A stretch of DNA of 64,000 bases, from contig NZ_OY764544.1 of NCBI RefSeq assembly GCF_963668475.1, forward strand, positions 3,343,986-3,407,985, given 5' to 3'. The notes below the pieces were generated by a model. That model saw only the letters and a list, made by a program, of their open reading frames with translations, was not told the origin of the DNA and made no database searches. Shown one piece after another: positions 35,688 through 43,739 of this stretch. How positions within the stretch are numbered: the stretch's first letter is position 1; each line of letters begins with the position of its first letter. The translations under genes and the position numbers were made by a program. Origin of the DNA: an uncultured Methanospirillum sp. (lineage in GTDB: Archaea; Halobacteriota; Methanomicrobia; Methanomicrobiales; Methanospirillaceae).

Positions 35688-36635
35688 TTACTCGTAGCCG
35701 AAGGACTTGAGGACTACATCAGGGTTAACAGCCCCGACATGGTACACCTTGCCCTCAGTCAGCTCGTTGATGGTGACTTCGGCTGGTGAGAAGAGCGACG
35801 TGTCGATCTGGTAGAAATCAAAGTTTGCTTCCTTGAAGATCTCGTAGAACGGCTTGCCGTATCCCTTTGACTTGTTGCTTGGGATCTTGTCGAGGTAATC
35901 CTTGATCTCAGGTGCTTTCATCGTAAGGTTGATCTGACCGTGGTAGATGGTTGCATCATTGGTCGTGCCCATTGCCTTGGTTGCATCTGCCTTTACCGGC
36001 GGAATGGGTGCACAGCCGATTGCTGCGGTGATCTTCTTGGTGTCAAACCCGAGTTCGTTCAGCTTGTAGATCGCGGTCTCGACGCAGCGTCCGGAAACCT
36101 GGATGGAACCGACGATGGACGCGGTTGGTGCAACAACTGCACAGAGGTTCTCAACCTCAATACCGCATTCCTTTGCGATCTTCTCCATAACCTCACCGTT
36201 TGGCAGGTGATCAGATTCAAGTGCGATGACTGCATCGTCGCTCTCGTCCTCGTATCCGATGACCTCAAAGGTGTGCTTTGGCTTGAGTGCAAGTGCCCGG
36301 GCAGGCCCTGAACCCATGGCAAAGTAGTTGCCAACCTTTACTGTCCATCCGGCCTTCTGTGCACCTAGACATGAGATCGCGGGAAAGTCGGTGCTGACCT
36401 CGATGAAAGGCATCGGCACGTCCTTGATCTGTCCCATTCTGAAGTTGACCTCTCCAAGACCGCCCATACAGATTTCAGTAAATGCTCGACCTGCAGCGTA
36501 TCCACCGGCAACAGAGACACCACAGTCCACGATCTTGGCACCGTTGTCAAGTTCATGGTATGCGACATTAAAATCTTCAGAATAGTTTGCGAGATTATCG
36601 AATATCTCAAGAGCTAATTCATTAACACTTATCAC
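35688..36635 (-). CDS. mch: Methenyltetrahydromethanopterin cyclohydrolase
   Basis: 315 residues, standard for Mch (EC 3.5.4.27). It converts formyl-H4MPT to methenyl-H4MPT in the third step of CO2 reduction to methane, in the cytoplasm. Family stretches are plain: MISVNELALEIFDNL, DCGVSVAGGYAAGRAFTEIC, SGPARALALKPK, SIQVSGRCVETAIYKL and CAPIPPVKADATKAMGTTNDA. The start is a GTG with a GGGGGT ribosome site about seven bases upstream. A strong TATA box lies within the end of the upstream orc1/cdc6-like gene. It stands apart from other methanogenesis genes, as is common for mch. Confidence 0.97.
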   Translation of the reverse strand: MISVNELALEIFDNLANYSEDFNVAYHELDNGAKIVDCGVSVAGGYAAGRAFTEICMGGLGEVNFRMGQIKDVPMPFIEVSTDFPAISCLGAQKAGWTVKVGNYFAMGSGPARALALKPKHTFEVIGYEDESDDAVIALESDHLPNGEVMEKIAKECGIEVENLCAVVAPTASIVGSIQVSGRCVETAIYKLNELGFDTKKITAAIGCAPIPPVKADATKAMGTTNDATIYHGQINLTMKAPEIKDYLDKIPSNKSKGYGKPFYEIFKEANFDFYQIDTSLFSPAEVTINELTEGKVYHVGAVNPDVVLKSFGYE

Positions 36636-36710
36636 GTTCGAACCCCCATGGAGTACACTTACATCTGGGATGGAACTGTATTGAAGACTTCGATTCCCTC
36701 TTAGAACGCC

Positions 36711-36718
36711 CTTTTATA
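36711..36718 (-). promoter_or_regulatory. TATA box for mch
   Basis: On the minus strand the sequence TATAAAAG, within TCTATAAAAGGGCG, lies about 76 bases upstream of the mch start codon. It overlaps the stop codon region of the upstream Orc1/Cdc6 gene. Spacing predicts a transcript start about 50 bases before the GTG. Confidence 0.6.
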
Positions 36719-37838
36719 GATATAAAAGAATTTTATCCGGATCGTAGCGGAGATTGATCAGTCGTGTCCGGCCCCTTCCTTCCTTGAACTGGAGGTTGAG
36801 CAGGCGAAGGCTGTCTAGTTTCTGGACCATCTCGTAAAAGGTTGTGTACCCGATCTTCAACTCCTTCTTTGCAATCTCAAAGAGAACGCCGGTTGTGAGC
36901 TGTTCATCGCTCTTTGATTCCTTTGCGATCAGTTTGATCAGGGATTTCTCCTCTGCATTCAGGGATTTCAGACTGTACTGGAGATGGACATACTTCGATA
37001 CCTTATATGCTTCCCTGATATGCTCCCTGCTGATCTCACGCTCTGCTGCCATCTCTGCGTTGAGTGCCGATCGCTTCAGCATATCGATGCCGACCCTGAG
37101 ATCGGCTGAAGCCATCGTGTGGGCAGCAATGATCCTGAGCATCTCGTCAGAGAGGACACCCGGATAAAATCCCTGTAGCACCCTTTCGCGGAGGATGTTG
37201 TAGACCTCTGCCTCTGCGTATGGAGGAAAGTAGATCTCGGTCGGGGAAAAGACCGATCTGACGCGGCTGTCGATCTCGCGGGAGAGATCGACCTCCATGT
37301 CAGATATGATAACGATGACCCCTACCCGCGTTCCCGGATATGCCTCGTGGGATCTCAAAAGGAGATAGAGCACCTTGTTCAGTTCATTCTCAACAAGCAG
37401 GTAGTTCGCATCATCAAGGGCAACCACGACGACCCGGTTCAGTTCGATCATCGCCTGGGCAATCGACTCAAAGACCCGCTTGAATGAGTTCCCGGCAGCT
37501 GACGGGAGGTGCCCGGCAAGTTTCTTGTAGATCTCTGAAAGGATGGAGAAGCGGGTGTTCTCGATCTGGCAGTTGATCTGAACCGGCACCATCATCGATT
37601 CAATGTCATCAAGATCGCTGAAGATCTTCCTGACCGACGTGGTCTTTCCGGTTCCCGGTGTCCCCTTGATGATGGCGTTGAGCGGTCTTCCCCCTTTCAG
37701 CCCTGGCTTTAGCAGGAAGGAGAGTTCACGCATCTGGTTCTCCCGGTAGTTGAACTGGTCGGGAATATAATCTATCTCAAAAACGTCGGGGTCCCGGAAG
37801 AGGGTCTCATCCCACATCAGTAAACTCTTCTTCGGCAT
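36714..37838 (-). CDS. Orc1/Cdc6-type replication initiator
   Basis: 374 residues: an AAA+ ATPase followed by a winged-helix domain, as in archaeal Orc1/Cdc6 proteins that bind origins and load MCM. Walker A is GTPGTGKTT (59-67). The Walker B region reads VVVALDDANYLL, so the usual Asp-Glu pair is Asp142-Asp143. Sensor 1 (VIVIISD), an arginine-finger region (EIDSRVRSVFSPTEI) and the C-terminal winged helix (YTTFYEMVQKLDSLRLLNLQ) are visible. An AGGGGAAGGA ribosome site precedes the ATG. Repeats typical of an origin were not recognised in the 128 to 138 bases around the gene. It may be one of several Orc1 paralogues in the genome. Confidence 0.9.
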   Translation of the reverse strand: MPKKSLLMWDETLFRDPDVFEIDYIPDQFNYRENQMRELSFLLKPGLKGGRPLNAIIKGTPGTGKTTSVRKIFSDLDDIESMMVPVQINCQIENTRFSILSEIYKKLAGHLPSAAGNSFKRVFESIAQAMIELNRVVVVALDDANYLLVENELNKVLYLLLRSHEAYPGTRVGVIVIISDMEVDLSREIDSRVRSVFSPTEIYFPPYAEAEVYNILRERVLQGFYPGVLSDEMLRIIAAHTMASADLRVGIDMLKRSALNAEMAAEREISREHIREAYKVSKYVHLQYSLKSLNAEEKSLIKLIAKESKSDEQLTTGVLFEIAKKELKIGYTTFYEMVQKLDSLRLLNLQFKEGRGRTRLINLRYDPDKILLYL

Positions 37839-37976
37839 TCCTTCCCCTTTATATTGTGGCCTTGTTTCTGTCTGAATGAGGCCGGTTCTGGTGACGTATT
37901 GGAGGTGGGATGACTAGATGTTGTCGGTTGCAGGATGTACCAGTCGCTTCTCCTATCTGTTTCTCTTTTCCCGGAA

Positions 37977-39149
37977 TTACTTTGAGAGGAGGAGAGGGAG
38001 AAGATCTGTTCCTTTCATCGATCCGAACCCACCAAAAGCAGCTTCTTTCTCCGAGTATTTGGTGCATCCGTCCGTTCTAATCCCCCTGATCGCAAACGGA
38101 ACCGGATCCATGGTATGGGTCTTCACTCTGATCGGTGTCGGGTGATCAGGCAGAACCGCGATTCTGCCGTCAAACTCCTGCATGATCGTGCCGAGCATGG
38201 CATCGACCCGCTCGATTGCAAGGATCTTCTCTTTCAGGTCTCCCATGTGGCCTGCCTCATCAGGTGCCTCAACATGGAGATAGAGAAAGTCAAGGTGTTT
38301 TAATGCTTCTATTGCGTAGCGTGCCTTTGCGTTGTAATCGGTGTCAAGAAACCCTGTCGCTCCCGGAACCCTGATGATCTCCATTCCTGCGTACTGTGCA
38401 ATCCCGTTGAGGAGGTCAACAGCCGAGATCATGCCCCCTGAGATCCCCCACCGCTCTGAAAACCGTGAGATCTCCGGGCGCCTGCCGCTGCTCCAGGGCC
38501 AGATGTGGGTAACCGGTTTTTTTCCTGCTGCGATTCGCTCCTTGTTGACGGGATGGTCGGCAAAGGCCCTGCTGCTGATCTCCATGAGGAAGAGGATGAG
38601 TTCCCGGTCAGGTCCTTTCGGGAGCCACTCCTCGATCTTCTGGTCAACGATGTCATGTGGCGGGGTTGATTCGACTCCTCCACCACCGGGCACGACCATC
38701 AGGTTGCGATAACTGACACCCGGATAAAAGACTGCTGCCTTATGACGATCAGTCTTCATGAGTTCATTGTTCAGCGCCTCAAGCAGTGCCGCCCCTTCTT
38801 CACTGCTGATATGTCCTGCTGAAAAGTCTGCCATTACCCCGTCTGCGATGGTGACAAGGTTACACCGGTATGCCATATCCACAGGTCCGAGTTCGATCCC
38901 CATGCTCGCGGCTTCGAGAGCGCCTCTTCCGGTGTAGCAGGTCTTCACATCGTACCCAAGGACGCCCAGGTTGGCGATGTCACTTCCAGGCTGGTATCCA
39001 TCAGGAACGGTCTTGAGCAGCCCCATCGCTCCTTCCCGAGCGATCTGATCCATGAACGGGGTATCAGCCGCTTCAAGCGGAGTTCTTCCCCCGAGTTCAG
39101 TGATCGGCTCATCTGCCATCCCGTCCCCGAGGACGATCAGGTACTTCAT
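37977..39149 (-). CDS. apgM: 2,3-bisphosphoglycerate-independent phosphoglycerate mutase (archaeal type)
   Basis: About 390 residues of the alkaline-phosphatase superfamily, archaeal aPGAM group (EC 5.4.2.12), interconverting 3- and 2-phosphoglycerate in glycolysis and gluconeogenesis. The metal Asp lies in VLGDGMAD near the N-terminus and the nucleophile Ser in YQPGSDIANLG. Further metal ligands lie in HVEAPDEAGHMGD and VLPDHPTPI. ATG 39149 overlaps the stop of the upstream epimerase by one base (TGATG); a GTG at 39152 is also possible. It works with pyruvate kinase and Por, found elsewhere in this window. Confidence 0.95.
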   Translation of the reverse strand: MKYLIVLGDGMADEPITELGGRTPLEAADTPFMDQIAREGAMGLLKTVPDGYQPGSDIANLGVLGYDVKTCYTGRGALEAASMGIELGPVDMAYRCNLVTIADGVMADFSAGHISSEEGAALLEALNNELMKTDRHKAAVFYPGVSYRNLMVVPGGGGVESTPPHDIVDQKIEEWLPKGPDRELILFLMEISSRAFADHPVNKERIAAGKKPVTHIWPWSSGRRPEISRFSERWGISGGMISAVDLLNGIAQYAGMEIIRVPGATGFLDTDYNAKARYAIEALKHLDFLYLHVEAPDEAGHMGDLKEKILAIERVDAMLGTIMQEFDGRIAVLPDHPTPIRVKTHTMDPVPFAIRGIRTDGCTKYSEKEAAFGGFGSMKGTDLLPLLLSK

Positions 39150-40084
39150 CACTGCCCCGAGAGCGCTGCCCTGACCGCCAGCCTGACACTCTCATGGCTG
39201 CCGATCTCCGGGGTGTATCCGAGCGTCTTGAGTTTCTCAACCGAGAGTTGCATCTTTGGGACGTCTCCAACCCATCCGCGACTCCCACCGGTGTACCGGT
39301 ACGATACACCGGAGAGCCCTGCCTCTTGTACCAGGATATCTGCGATGGTGGTCACATCGATCCAATCCTCTGACCCGATGTTGTAGGTGTTCACCTGTTC
39401 ATTGGCGTGTACAAGCACATATGAGATCGCGGCAACACAGGCGGTCACTTCCAGGTATGACTTGGTCTGTTTTCCATCTCCGAGGATCTCAAGTTCCTTC
39501 GGGTTTGCTTTGAGTTTCCTGATAAAGTCGGTGATAACCCCGTGTCCGCTTCTTGGGCCGATGATATTGGCAAACCTGAAAATGTAGCCCTTGACCCCGA
39601 AGCTGTGACAGTATGCAGATATCAGTGCCTCACAGGCGAGTTTTGCTGCACCATACACCGAGACCGGCTCCATCGGGGTGTAAGTCTCCGGTGTCGGGAT
39701 AACGGTGGCTTCCCCGTATACGGTGGAGGTTGATGTGAAGATGATCTCTGGGATCTTGTGTATTCTGATCGCTTCGAGCACCCGGTGGGTTGCGATGATG
39801 GTATTGTTCAGCTGGGCGTCAGGAGTGACCGCACTCTCCCTGACATCAGGGTCTGCGGCGATGTGCCACACGCGGTCAGCACCTGCACAGGCATCCTGCC
39901 ATCCGGGTTCGAGCAGGTTTGCCCTGACAAACCTGACCGCTCCTGAATCGATGTGCCTGCTGATGAAACGCAGGTCTCCGGCGAGGAGGGCATCGATCAC
40001 CACAACCTCATCTCCCTGCGCTACGAGGTGATCAACTATATGAGAACCGATGAATCCGGCTCCGCCGGTTACGATACTACGCAT
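39149..40084 (-). CDS. NAD-dependent sugar-nucleotide epimerase/dehydratase
   Basis: 311 residues of the extended short-chain dehydrogenase family, close to UDP-glucose 4-epimerases. The NAD-binding motif TGGAGFIGSH lies at the very N-terminus when ATG 40084 is taken as start; an upstream start at 40144 would run into the divergent gene and is rejected. The catalytic Tyr and Lys are in SVYGAAKLACEA, with Ser/Thr in FTSTSTVYGE before them. It probably makes an activated sugar for surface glycans, which the sequon-rich proteins at the left of the window would need. It is translationally coupled with apgM by a one-base overlap. Confidence 0.9.
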   Translation of the reverse strand: MRSIVTGGAGFIGSHIVDHLVAQGDEVVVIDALLAGDLRFISRHIDSGAVRFVRANLLEPGWQDACAGADRVWHIAADPDVRESAVTPDAQLNNTIIATHRVLEAIRIHKIPEIIFTSTSTVYGEATVIPTPETYTPMEPVSVYGAAKLACEALISAYCHSFGVKGYIFRFANIIGPRSGHGVITDFIRKLKANPKELEILGDGKQTKSYLEVTACVAAISYVLVHANEQVNTYNIGSEDWIDVTTIADILVQEAGLSGVSYRYTGGSRGWVGDVPKMQLSVEKLKTLGYTPEIGSHESVRLAVRAALSGQ

Positions 40085-40123
40085 CCATACAAATATTCCT
40101 CTCCTTCTACCTAAGCGTAAGCC

Positions 40124-41029
40124 ATGTTCATCGGGATCGATCACGGAACAACAGCCATGCGGTTTGCAGGGGCGGGTACCTGTTTTAAAATACCGCGTAA
40201 GGAAGCGACCGGCTTTTGCATGACCGATCTCGCACGCCTCTCACCAGATAATACTCTTGACGATATCGAGGGGATTGCAGTAACATACTCGATGGGTGAC
40301 AACTTCTCGGCAATAACAAATATCCAGAACCTGGAAAACCGTGGACTTGTCAGCCGGGAGGGCGCCGGTGAACATACCGGTGGTGGAACCCGGGTCTTTG
40401 ATGAGGTGAAGAGGAGTGGCATCCCGGCGGTTGCTATCCCTGGACTACACCGCAATTCTCCCACTGATCCCAGGTTCAAGGCGTATTCCCATCAGGCGAG
40501 TCCTGAAAAGATCGGGATTGCATACGAAGTGATCCGGCATCTCGGCCCTGACTGCATCGTCTGTGATATCAGCTCCAATACCGTTTCTCTGCTGGTACGA
40601 GACGGACGTATTGTCGGAGGCTTTGATGCCTGTCTCTTCGCACCCGGCCGGGTCCACGGTGCACTTGACCTTAATGCAATCAGGGCCGTGGATGCCGGTG
40701 TCATCTCTGCAAACGATGCATTTCTCCATGCCGGTGTTGGGAAGACGCTGCCTGAAGATCAGCAGATCCCGGCCCTTGCTATGTTTGCTGCAATGGAATG
40801 TGCATCCCTGGCCCTTCTGGCACCAGGTGCGCCGGTTGCCCTCTGCGGAAGTCTGGCAGAGGCAGTAGAACCGGGAGTCACCGACCTTCTCGGGACCAGA
40901 CCCCTGGTTCTTGATGAATGGGCTGCAGCCAGGGGACTATCTGCCATTGCAGAGGCGGTGTTTAAGGACAGGGTGAATGAGATTATCGGGATCCTGGTTG
41001 ACCCTGATCTAGGTAAAGGCCTTGTTTAA
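40124..41029 (+). CDS. Methanogenesis marker protein 12
   Basis: 301 residues matching methanogenesis marker 12, a family found essentially only in methanogens and related archaea, with an ASKHA (sugar kinase/actin-like) ATPase look. The phosphate-1 loop FIGIDHGTTAMRF is at the N-terminus. ITNIQNLENRGLVSREGAGEHTGGGTRVFDE and CDISSNTVSLLVRDGRIVGGFDAC follow, and a late ALCGSLAEA adenosine-like motif is visible. Its biochemical role is not established. It is divergent from the epimerase across 39 bases, so both promoters overlap. Confidence 0.92.
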   Translation: MFIGIDHGTTAMRFAGAGTCFKIPRKEATGFCMTDLARLSPDNTLDDIEGIAVTYSMGDNFSAITNIQNLENRGLVSREGAGEHTGGGTRVFDEVKRSGIPAVAIPGLHRNSPTDPRFKAYSHQASPEKIGIAYEVIRHLGPDCIVCDISSNTVSLLVRDGRIVGGFDACLFAPGRVHGALDLNAIRAVDAGVISANDAFLHAGVGKTLPEDQQIPALAMFAAMECASLALLAPGAPVALCGSLAEAVEPGVTDLLGTRPLVLDEWAAARGLSAIAEAVFKDRVNEIIGILVDPDLGKGLV

Positions 41030-41121
41030 AGACGCATTCAATATTATCTGGTATGTTCTCACGTGCCTATAGATCGAAGGAGATATGTGGGAATGGATTG
41101 ATCTATTGGTTGGGATCTGAT

Positions 41122-41325
41122 ATGATTGAAGATATTCAATATGTGTACGACGGTGCAGGTCACAAGACCGCAGTGATTGTTCCGATTGACATGTGGGAGA
41201 GAGTAGAGGTAGTTGTGACAGGAAAGAGATGTCATGATCTCTCCCGGTATTACGGCGCATATCGTGATTATATTCCCAACCCTGATAAAATAGCACAGGA
41301 AATCAGAACAGAATGGGATCGATGA
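41122..41325 (+). CDS. Antitoxin-like protein of a PIN toxin pair
   Basis: 67 residues from ATG 41122 (the longer frame from 41053 is not protein-like at its start). The sequence MIEDIQYVYDGAGHKTAVIVPIDMWERV resembles the Phd/RelB-like N-terminus of antitoxins, with a short helical tail (IAQEIRTEWDR) that would wrap a toxin. Its stop overlaps the start of a PIN-domain toxin gene (ATGA at 41322-41325), the classic arrangement of VapBC-type modules. The specific antitoxin family is uncertain. Confidence 0.72.
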   Translation: MIEDIQYVYDGAGHKTAVIVPIDMWERVEVVVTGKRCHDLSRYYGAYRDYIPNPDKIAQEIRTEWDR

Positions 41326-41709
41326 TGGTCCCATATCTTGTTGATACTAATATTCTGATCCATATTCTAGCAGGTGACATTCCTACAGGTGCCTACCCAA
41401 AGATGAATGAGATCTATTCGAGTGGGTTCTTTATTTCAATAATATCAAAAATCGAGTTACTAGGATGGAGGGGCAACACCCCAGACGGGCTTGCAGTTGC
41501 CCGTGAATTGATTGCAGGAGGCTGAAATAACCCTCCTCTCTGATCAGATTGCTGATTTCGCAATTACCCTCCGCCAGAATTCTTCTATCAGACTTCCTGA
41601 TGCTGTAATTGCTGCAACTGCATTATATCTTAAGGCAACATTAGTGACCAGAAATGTAAAAGATTTCCGAGGGATCGAAGGTCTTTCTCTGTATAATCCA
41701 TTTGAATAG
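41322..41709 (+). pseudogene. PIN-domain (VapC-like) toxin, frameshifted
   Basis: Two frames together make one PIN toxin. Frame 1 (41322-41525) encodes MVPYLVDTNILIHIL with the first Asp and SIISKIELLGW with the acidic Glu, then stops. Frame 2 (to 41709) resumes at AEITLLSDQIADFAI and holds RLPDAVIAATALYL and LVTRNVKDF, the remaining acidic residues. Skipping one base in GCAGGAGGCTGA near 41517 restores one ~129-residue protein, so a single inserted base (or a sequencing error) is the break. PIN toxins cut RNA. As written, the product lacks half of its active site. The start overlaps the antitoxin stop (ATGA). Confidence 0.83.
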
Positions 41710-41838
41710 TTTTGGCCGTAAGATCAGCATCCCAAAATGGTTCCCTGCTGATTTCGCAACCACTTTATCTTTCAGGATCACTTATTGACATTCAGGACTG
41801 GTACCATTTCTGATAACAGACTTCTGGAGAAACCGTTC

Positions 41839-42798
41839 ATGCCGGATTCCTACCGGTCAGGTACATTGAACAAGACCATGTGGGTCTTCTCTCTGCTTCT
41901 TTTCCTCCTGGTACTCTGTCCTCACTCATCTGCTGTATCGCCTGATCCCGCATTATCCATATCAGGAGATCCTGCGGTGATCACCGTGGGTGTGTACGTC
42001 GTAGATTTCAAGAAATTTGATGTCCAGGAGGGAACCAGCGAGGTGGATTTTTATCTCCATCTGAAGTCAGGCTTCCCGATCACCATCAACGATATCGAAC
42101 TGATGAACGGTGATATCACTTCAGTAGATCAGGTTCACAATACTACATATGACAAATATTACCGTGTACATGCAACGGTGAGCACAGATCTCACCCTTCA
42201 GAATTACCCGTTTGATTCAGAGACGATACGAATAGAGTTAGAGCCCAAGGATCTCTACGAAAATGAGGCAGTCCTTGCCATTGATACCATCAAGACCGGT
42301 ATGGATCCGTCTGAAAAGATAGATGGATGGTCATTTGTGAATGTAAGTTCCTCGATTGACAGCCAGATTTTTCCTGGTGATGGAAAGGCATACTCACGTG
42401 CAACCTTCTGTTATACAATGAAGAGGGAGGCCTTGTCTAATGTACTCAAGTTCTTTCTCCCCATCTTCCTGATAGTCTGCATCTCTCTTTTCTCTCTTCT
42501 TATGAAGGTGACCTCACGCCTCAGCCTGAACTCCTCTATGTTCCTGGCAGCTGTGCTGATTCACTGGCGTGTGGTCAGCGAGATCCCGAACCTCTCGTAC
42601 GGAGTTTTTCTTGATATCTTCATGGTCATTACATATGCAACCCTGATGATGGTGCTGATATCAGGAATTCTCAGGATCCATTTCACCGACAGCGGTCAGA
42701 AAGCCCGGGCCGAACTGGTGCACCGGGTTTCAATATGGTTCATTCCTGCCTTCTGTCTGCTGAATTATATCTGGCTCTTCTATACGCTCCGGGCCTGA
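41839..42798 (+). CDS. Pentameric ligand-gated ion channel homologue (Cys-loop superfamily)
   Basis: About 319 residues from ATG 41839, chosen for GGAGA nine bases upstream and a following signal peptide (MWVFSLLLFLLVLCPHSSA); a TTG at 41785 is rejected. The extracellular beta-sandwich part (ITVGVYVVDFKKFDVQEGTSEVDFYL..., NYPFDSETIRIELEP) and four membrane helices (FFLPIFLIVCISLFSLL; SSMFLAAVLIHW; FLDIFMVITYATLMMVL; FIPAFCLLNYIWLFYTL) match the prokaryotic ELIC/GLIC type of pentameric ligand-gated channel. The Pro in the first helix is present. Such channels are known in a few archaea. The ligand is unknown. It is a single-gene unit. Confidence 0.83.
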   Translation: MPDSYRSGTLNKTMWVFSLLLFLLVLCPHSSAVSPDPALSISGDPAVITVGVYVVDFKKFDVQEGTSEVDFYLHLKSGFPITINDIELMNGDITSVDQVHNTTYDKYYRVHATVSTDLTLQNYPFDSETIRIELEPKDLYENEAVLAIDTIKTGMDPSEKIDGWSFVNVSSSIDSQIFPGDGKAYSRATFCYTMKREALSNVLKFFLPIFLIVCISLFSLLMKVTSRLSLNSSMFLAAVLIHWRVVSEIPNLSYGVFLDIFMVITYATLMMVLISGILRIHFTDSGQKARAELVHRVSIWFIPAFCLLNYIWLFYTLRA

Positions 42799-42897
42799 GA
42801 AATCTGACAGACCCTGCCCCTTCTTAGTTGTGGCGTAATTTATGGGGCCTTTCCTTGTTCCCTCTCATATAATGGGCAATCTTCCCTCAGGGTTTGG

Positions 42898-42906
42898 GTT
42901 TTATAT
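42898..42906 (+). promoter_or_regulatory. TATA box candidate for porCDAB
   Basis: GTTTTATATG sits about 35 bases upstream of the porC start. It would give a very short leader. A second AT-rich stretch (AAAATATACT) closer to the start is the alternative. Confidence 0.35.
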
Positions 42907-42939
42907 GATTAATCGTGTAAAATATACTCGGGATTTCTC

Positions 42940-43482
42940 TTGAGAGAACTACGAATACACGGAAGAGGTGGTCAGGGCTCGGTCACGGCTGCCGAACTGA
43001 TCGCGGTAGCGGCCTTCAAAAGTGGTGTCTACTCCCAGGCATTCCCGGCTTTCGGGGTCGAGAGACGCGGAGCTCCGGTCCAGGCATTTGTCAGGTTCTC
43101 AGATAATAAGATCAGGCTCAGAAGCCAGATCTACGAACCTGATTATGTCATTGTACAGGACAGTACACTCATCAAGGATGTCAACGTCTTCTCCGGGATG
43201 AAAGAGGGTGGTATCATCCTGATCAACACTGAGAAGGGACTTGACTCACCGGTTCCTGCCGGTGTAAAGGTGATCCAGCTCGACGCAACCAAGATGGCAC
43301 TTGAGATCCTTGGTGTTCCGATCACCAATACTACCCTGATGGGCGCTTTTGCTGCAGCAAGTGGTGAGATCACACTTGACGCACTCGAAGAGGCAGTACG
43401 GGAGCGTTTCTCCGGCTCTCTGGCTGATAAGAATGTGAATGCTGCGCGTGCAGCCTTTGATCTTATTAAGGGAGGTGCCTGA
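42940..43482 (+). CDS. porC: Pyruvate:ferredoxin oxidoreductase, gamma subunit
   Basis: 180 residues of the 2-oxoacid:ferredoxin oxidoreductase gamma family: RELRIHGRGGQGSVTAAELIA, GVERRGAPVQAFVRFS and NTTLMGAFAAASGEI. It is part of the four-subunit complex (EC 1.2.7.1) that interconverts pyruvate with acetyl-CoA and CO2 using ferredoxin; in this organism it probably makes pyruvate from acetyl-CoA. The start is TTG, with no in-frame ATG nearby, which may limit translation. The stop overlaps porD by one base (TGATG). The order gamma-delta-alpha-beta is the one known from other methanogens. Confidence 0.95.
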   Translation: MRELRIHGRGGQGSVTAAELIAVAAFKSGVYSQAFPAFGVERRGAPVQAFVRFSDNKIRLRSQIYEPDYVIVQDSTLIKDVNVFSGMKEGGIILINTEKGLDSPVPAGVKVIQLDATKMALEILGVPITNTTLMGAFAAASGEITLDALEEAVRERFSGSLADKNVNAARAAFDLIKGGA

Positions 43483-43739
43483 TGGCTCTTCGTATCGGGT
43501 GTGCAGCAGCACCCGGGCAGGCCCAGGAGAACAAGACCGGTTCATGGCGTGTCTTCAAACCGGTCTATGATCACGAGAAGTGTACCGGATGTGGAATGTG
43601 CCAGCTGGTCTGTCCTGAAGGCTGTGTTTATCCTCATGACAAGAAGTTCGATCCAGACTATGACTTCTGCAAGGGCTGCGGTCTTTGTGCAGCAGAATGT
43701 CCTGCAAGTGCGATTACGATGACCAAGGAGGAGAAGTAG
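43482..43739 (+). CDS. porD: Pyruvate:ferredoxin oxidoreductase, delta subunit
   Basis: 85 residues, a small ferredoxin-like subunit with two 4Fe-4S sites (CTGCGMCQLVCPEGC and CKGCGLCAAECP), which pass electrons from the thiamine site to ferredoxin. It starts inside the stop of porC and ends directly at the ATG of porA (TAGATG), so the genes are translationally linked. Confidence 0.96.
   Translation: MALRIGCAAAPGQAQENKTGSWRVFKPVYDHEKCTGCGMCQLVCPEGCVYPHDKKFDPDYDFCKGCGLCAAECPASAITMTKEEK

Noticed and set aside
37849..38145. Short frames in the gap between the Orc1/Cdc6 and apgM genes
   Set aside because: No family resemblance. I also looked for origin recognition box-like repeats here and saw none I could support.
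41122..41709. Integrated mobile element around the toxin-antitoxin pair
   Set aside because: No integrase, transposase, direct repeats or tRNA gene flanks it; only the TA pair itself is seen.
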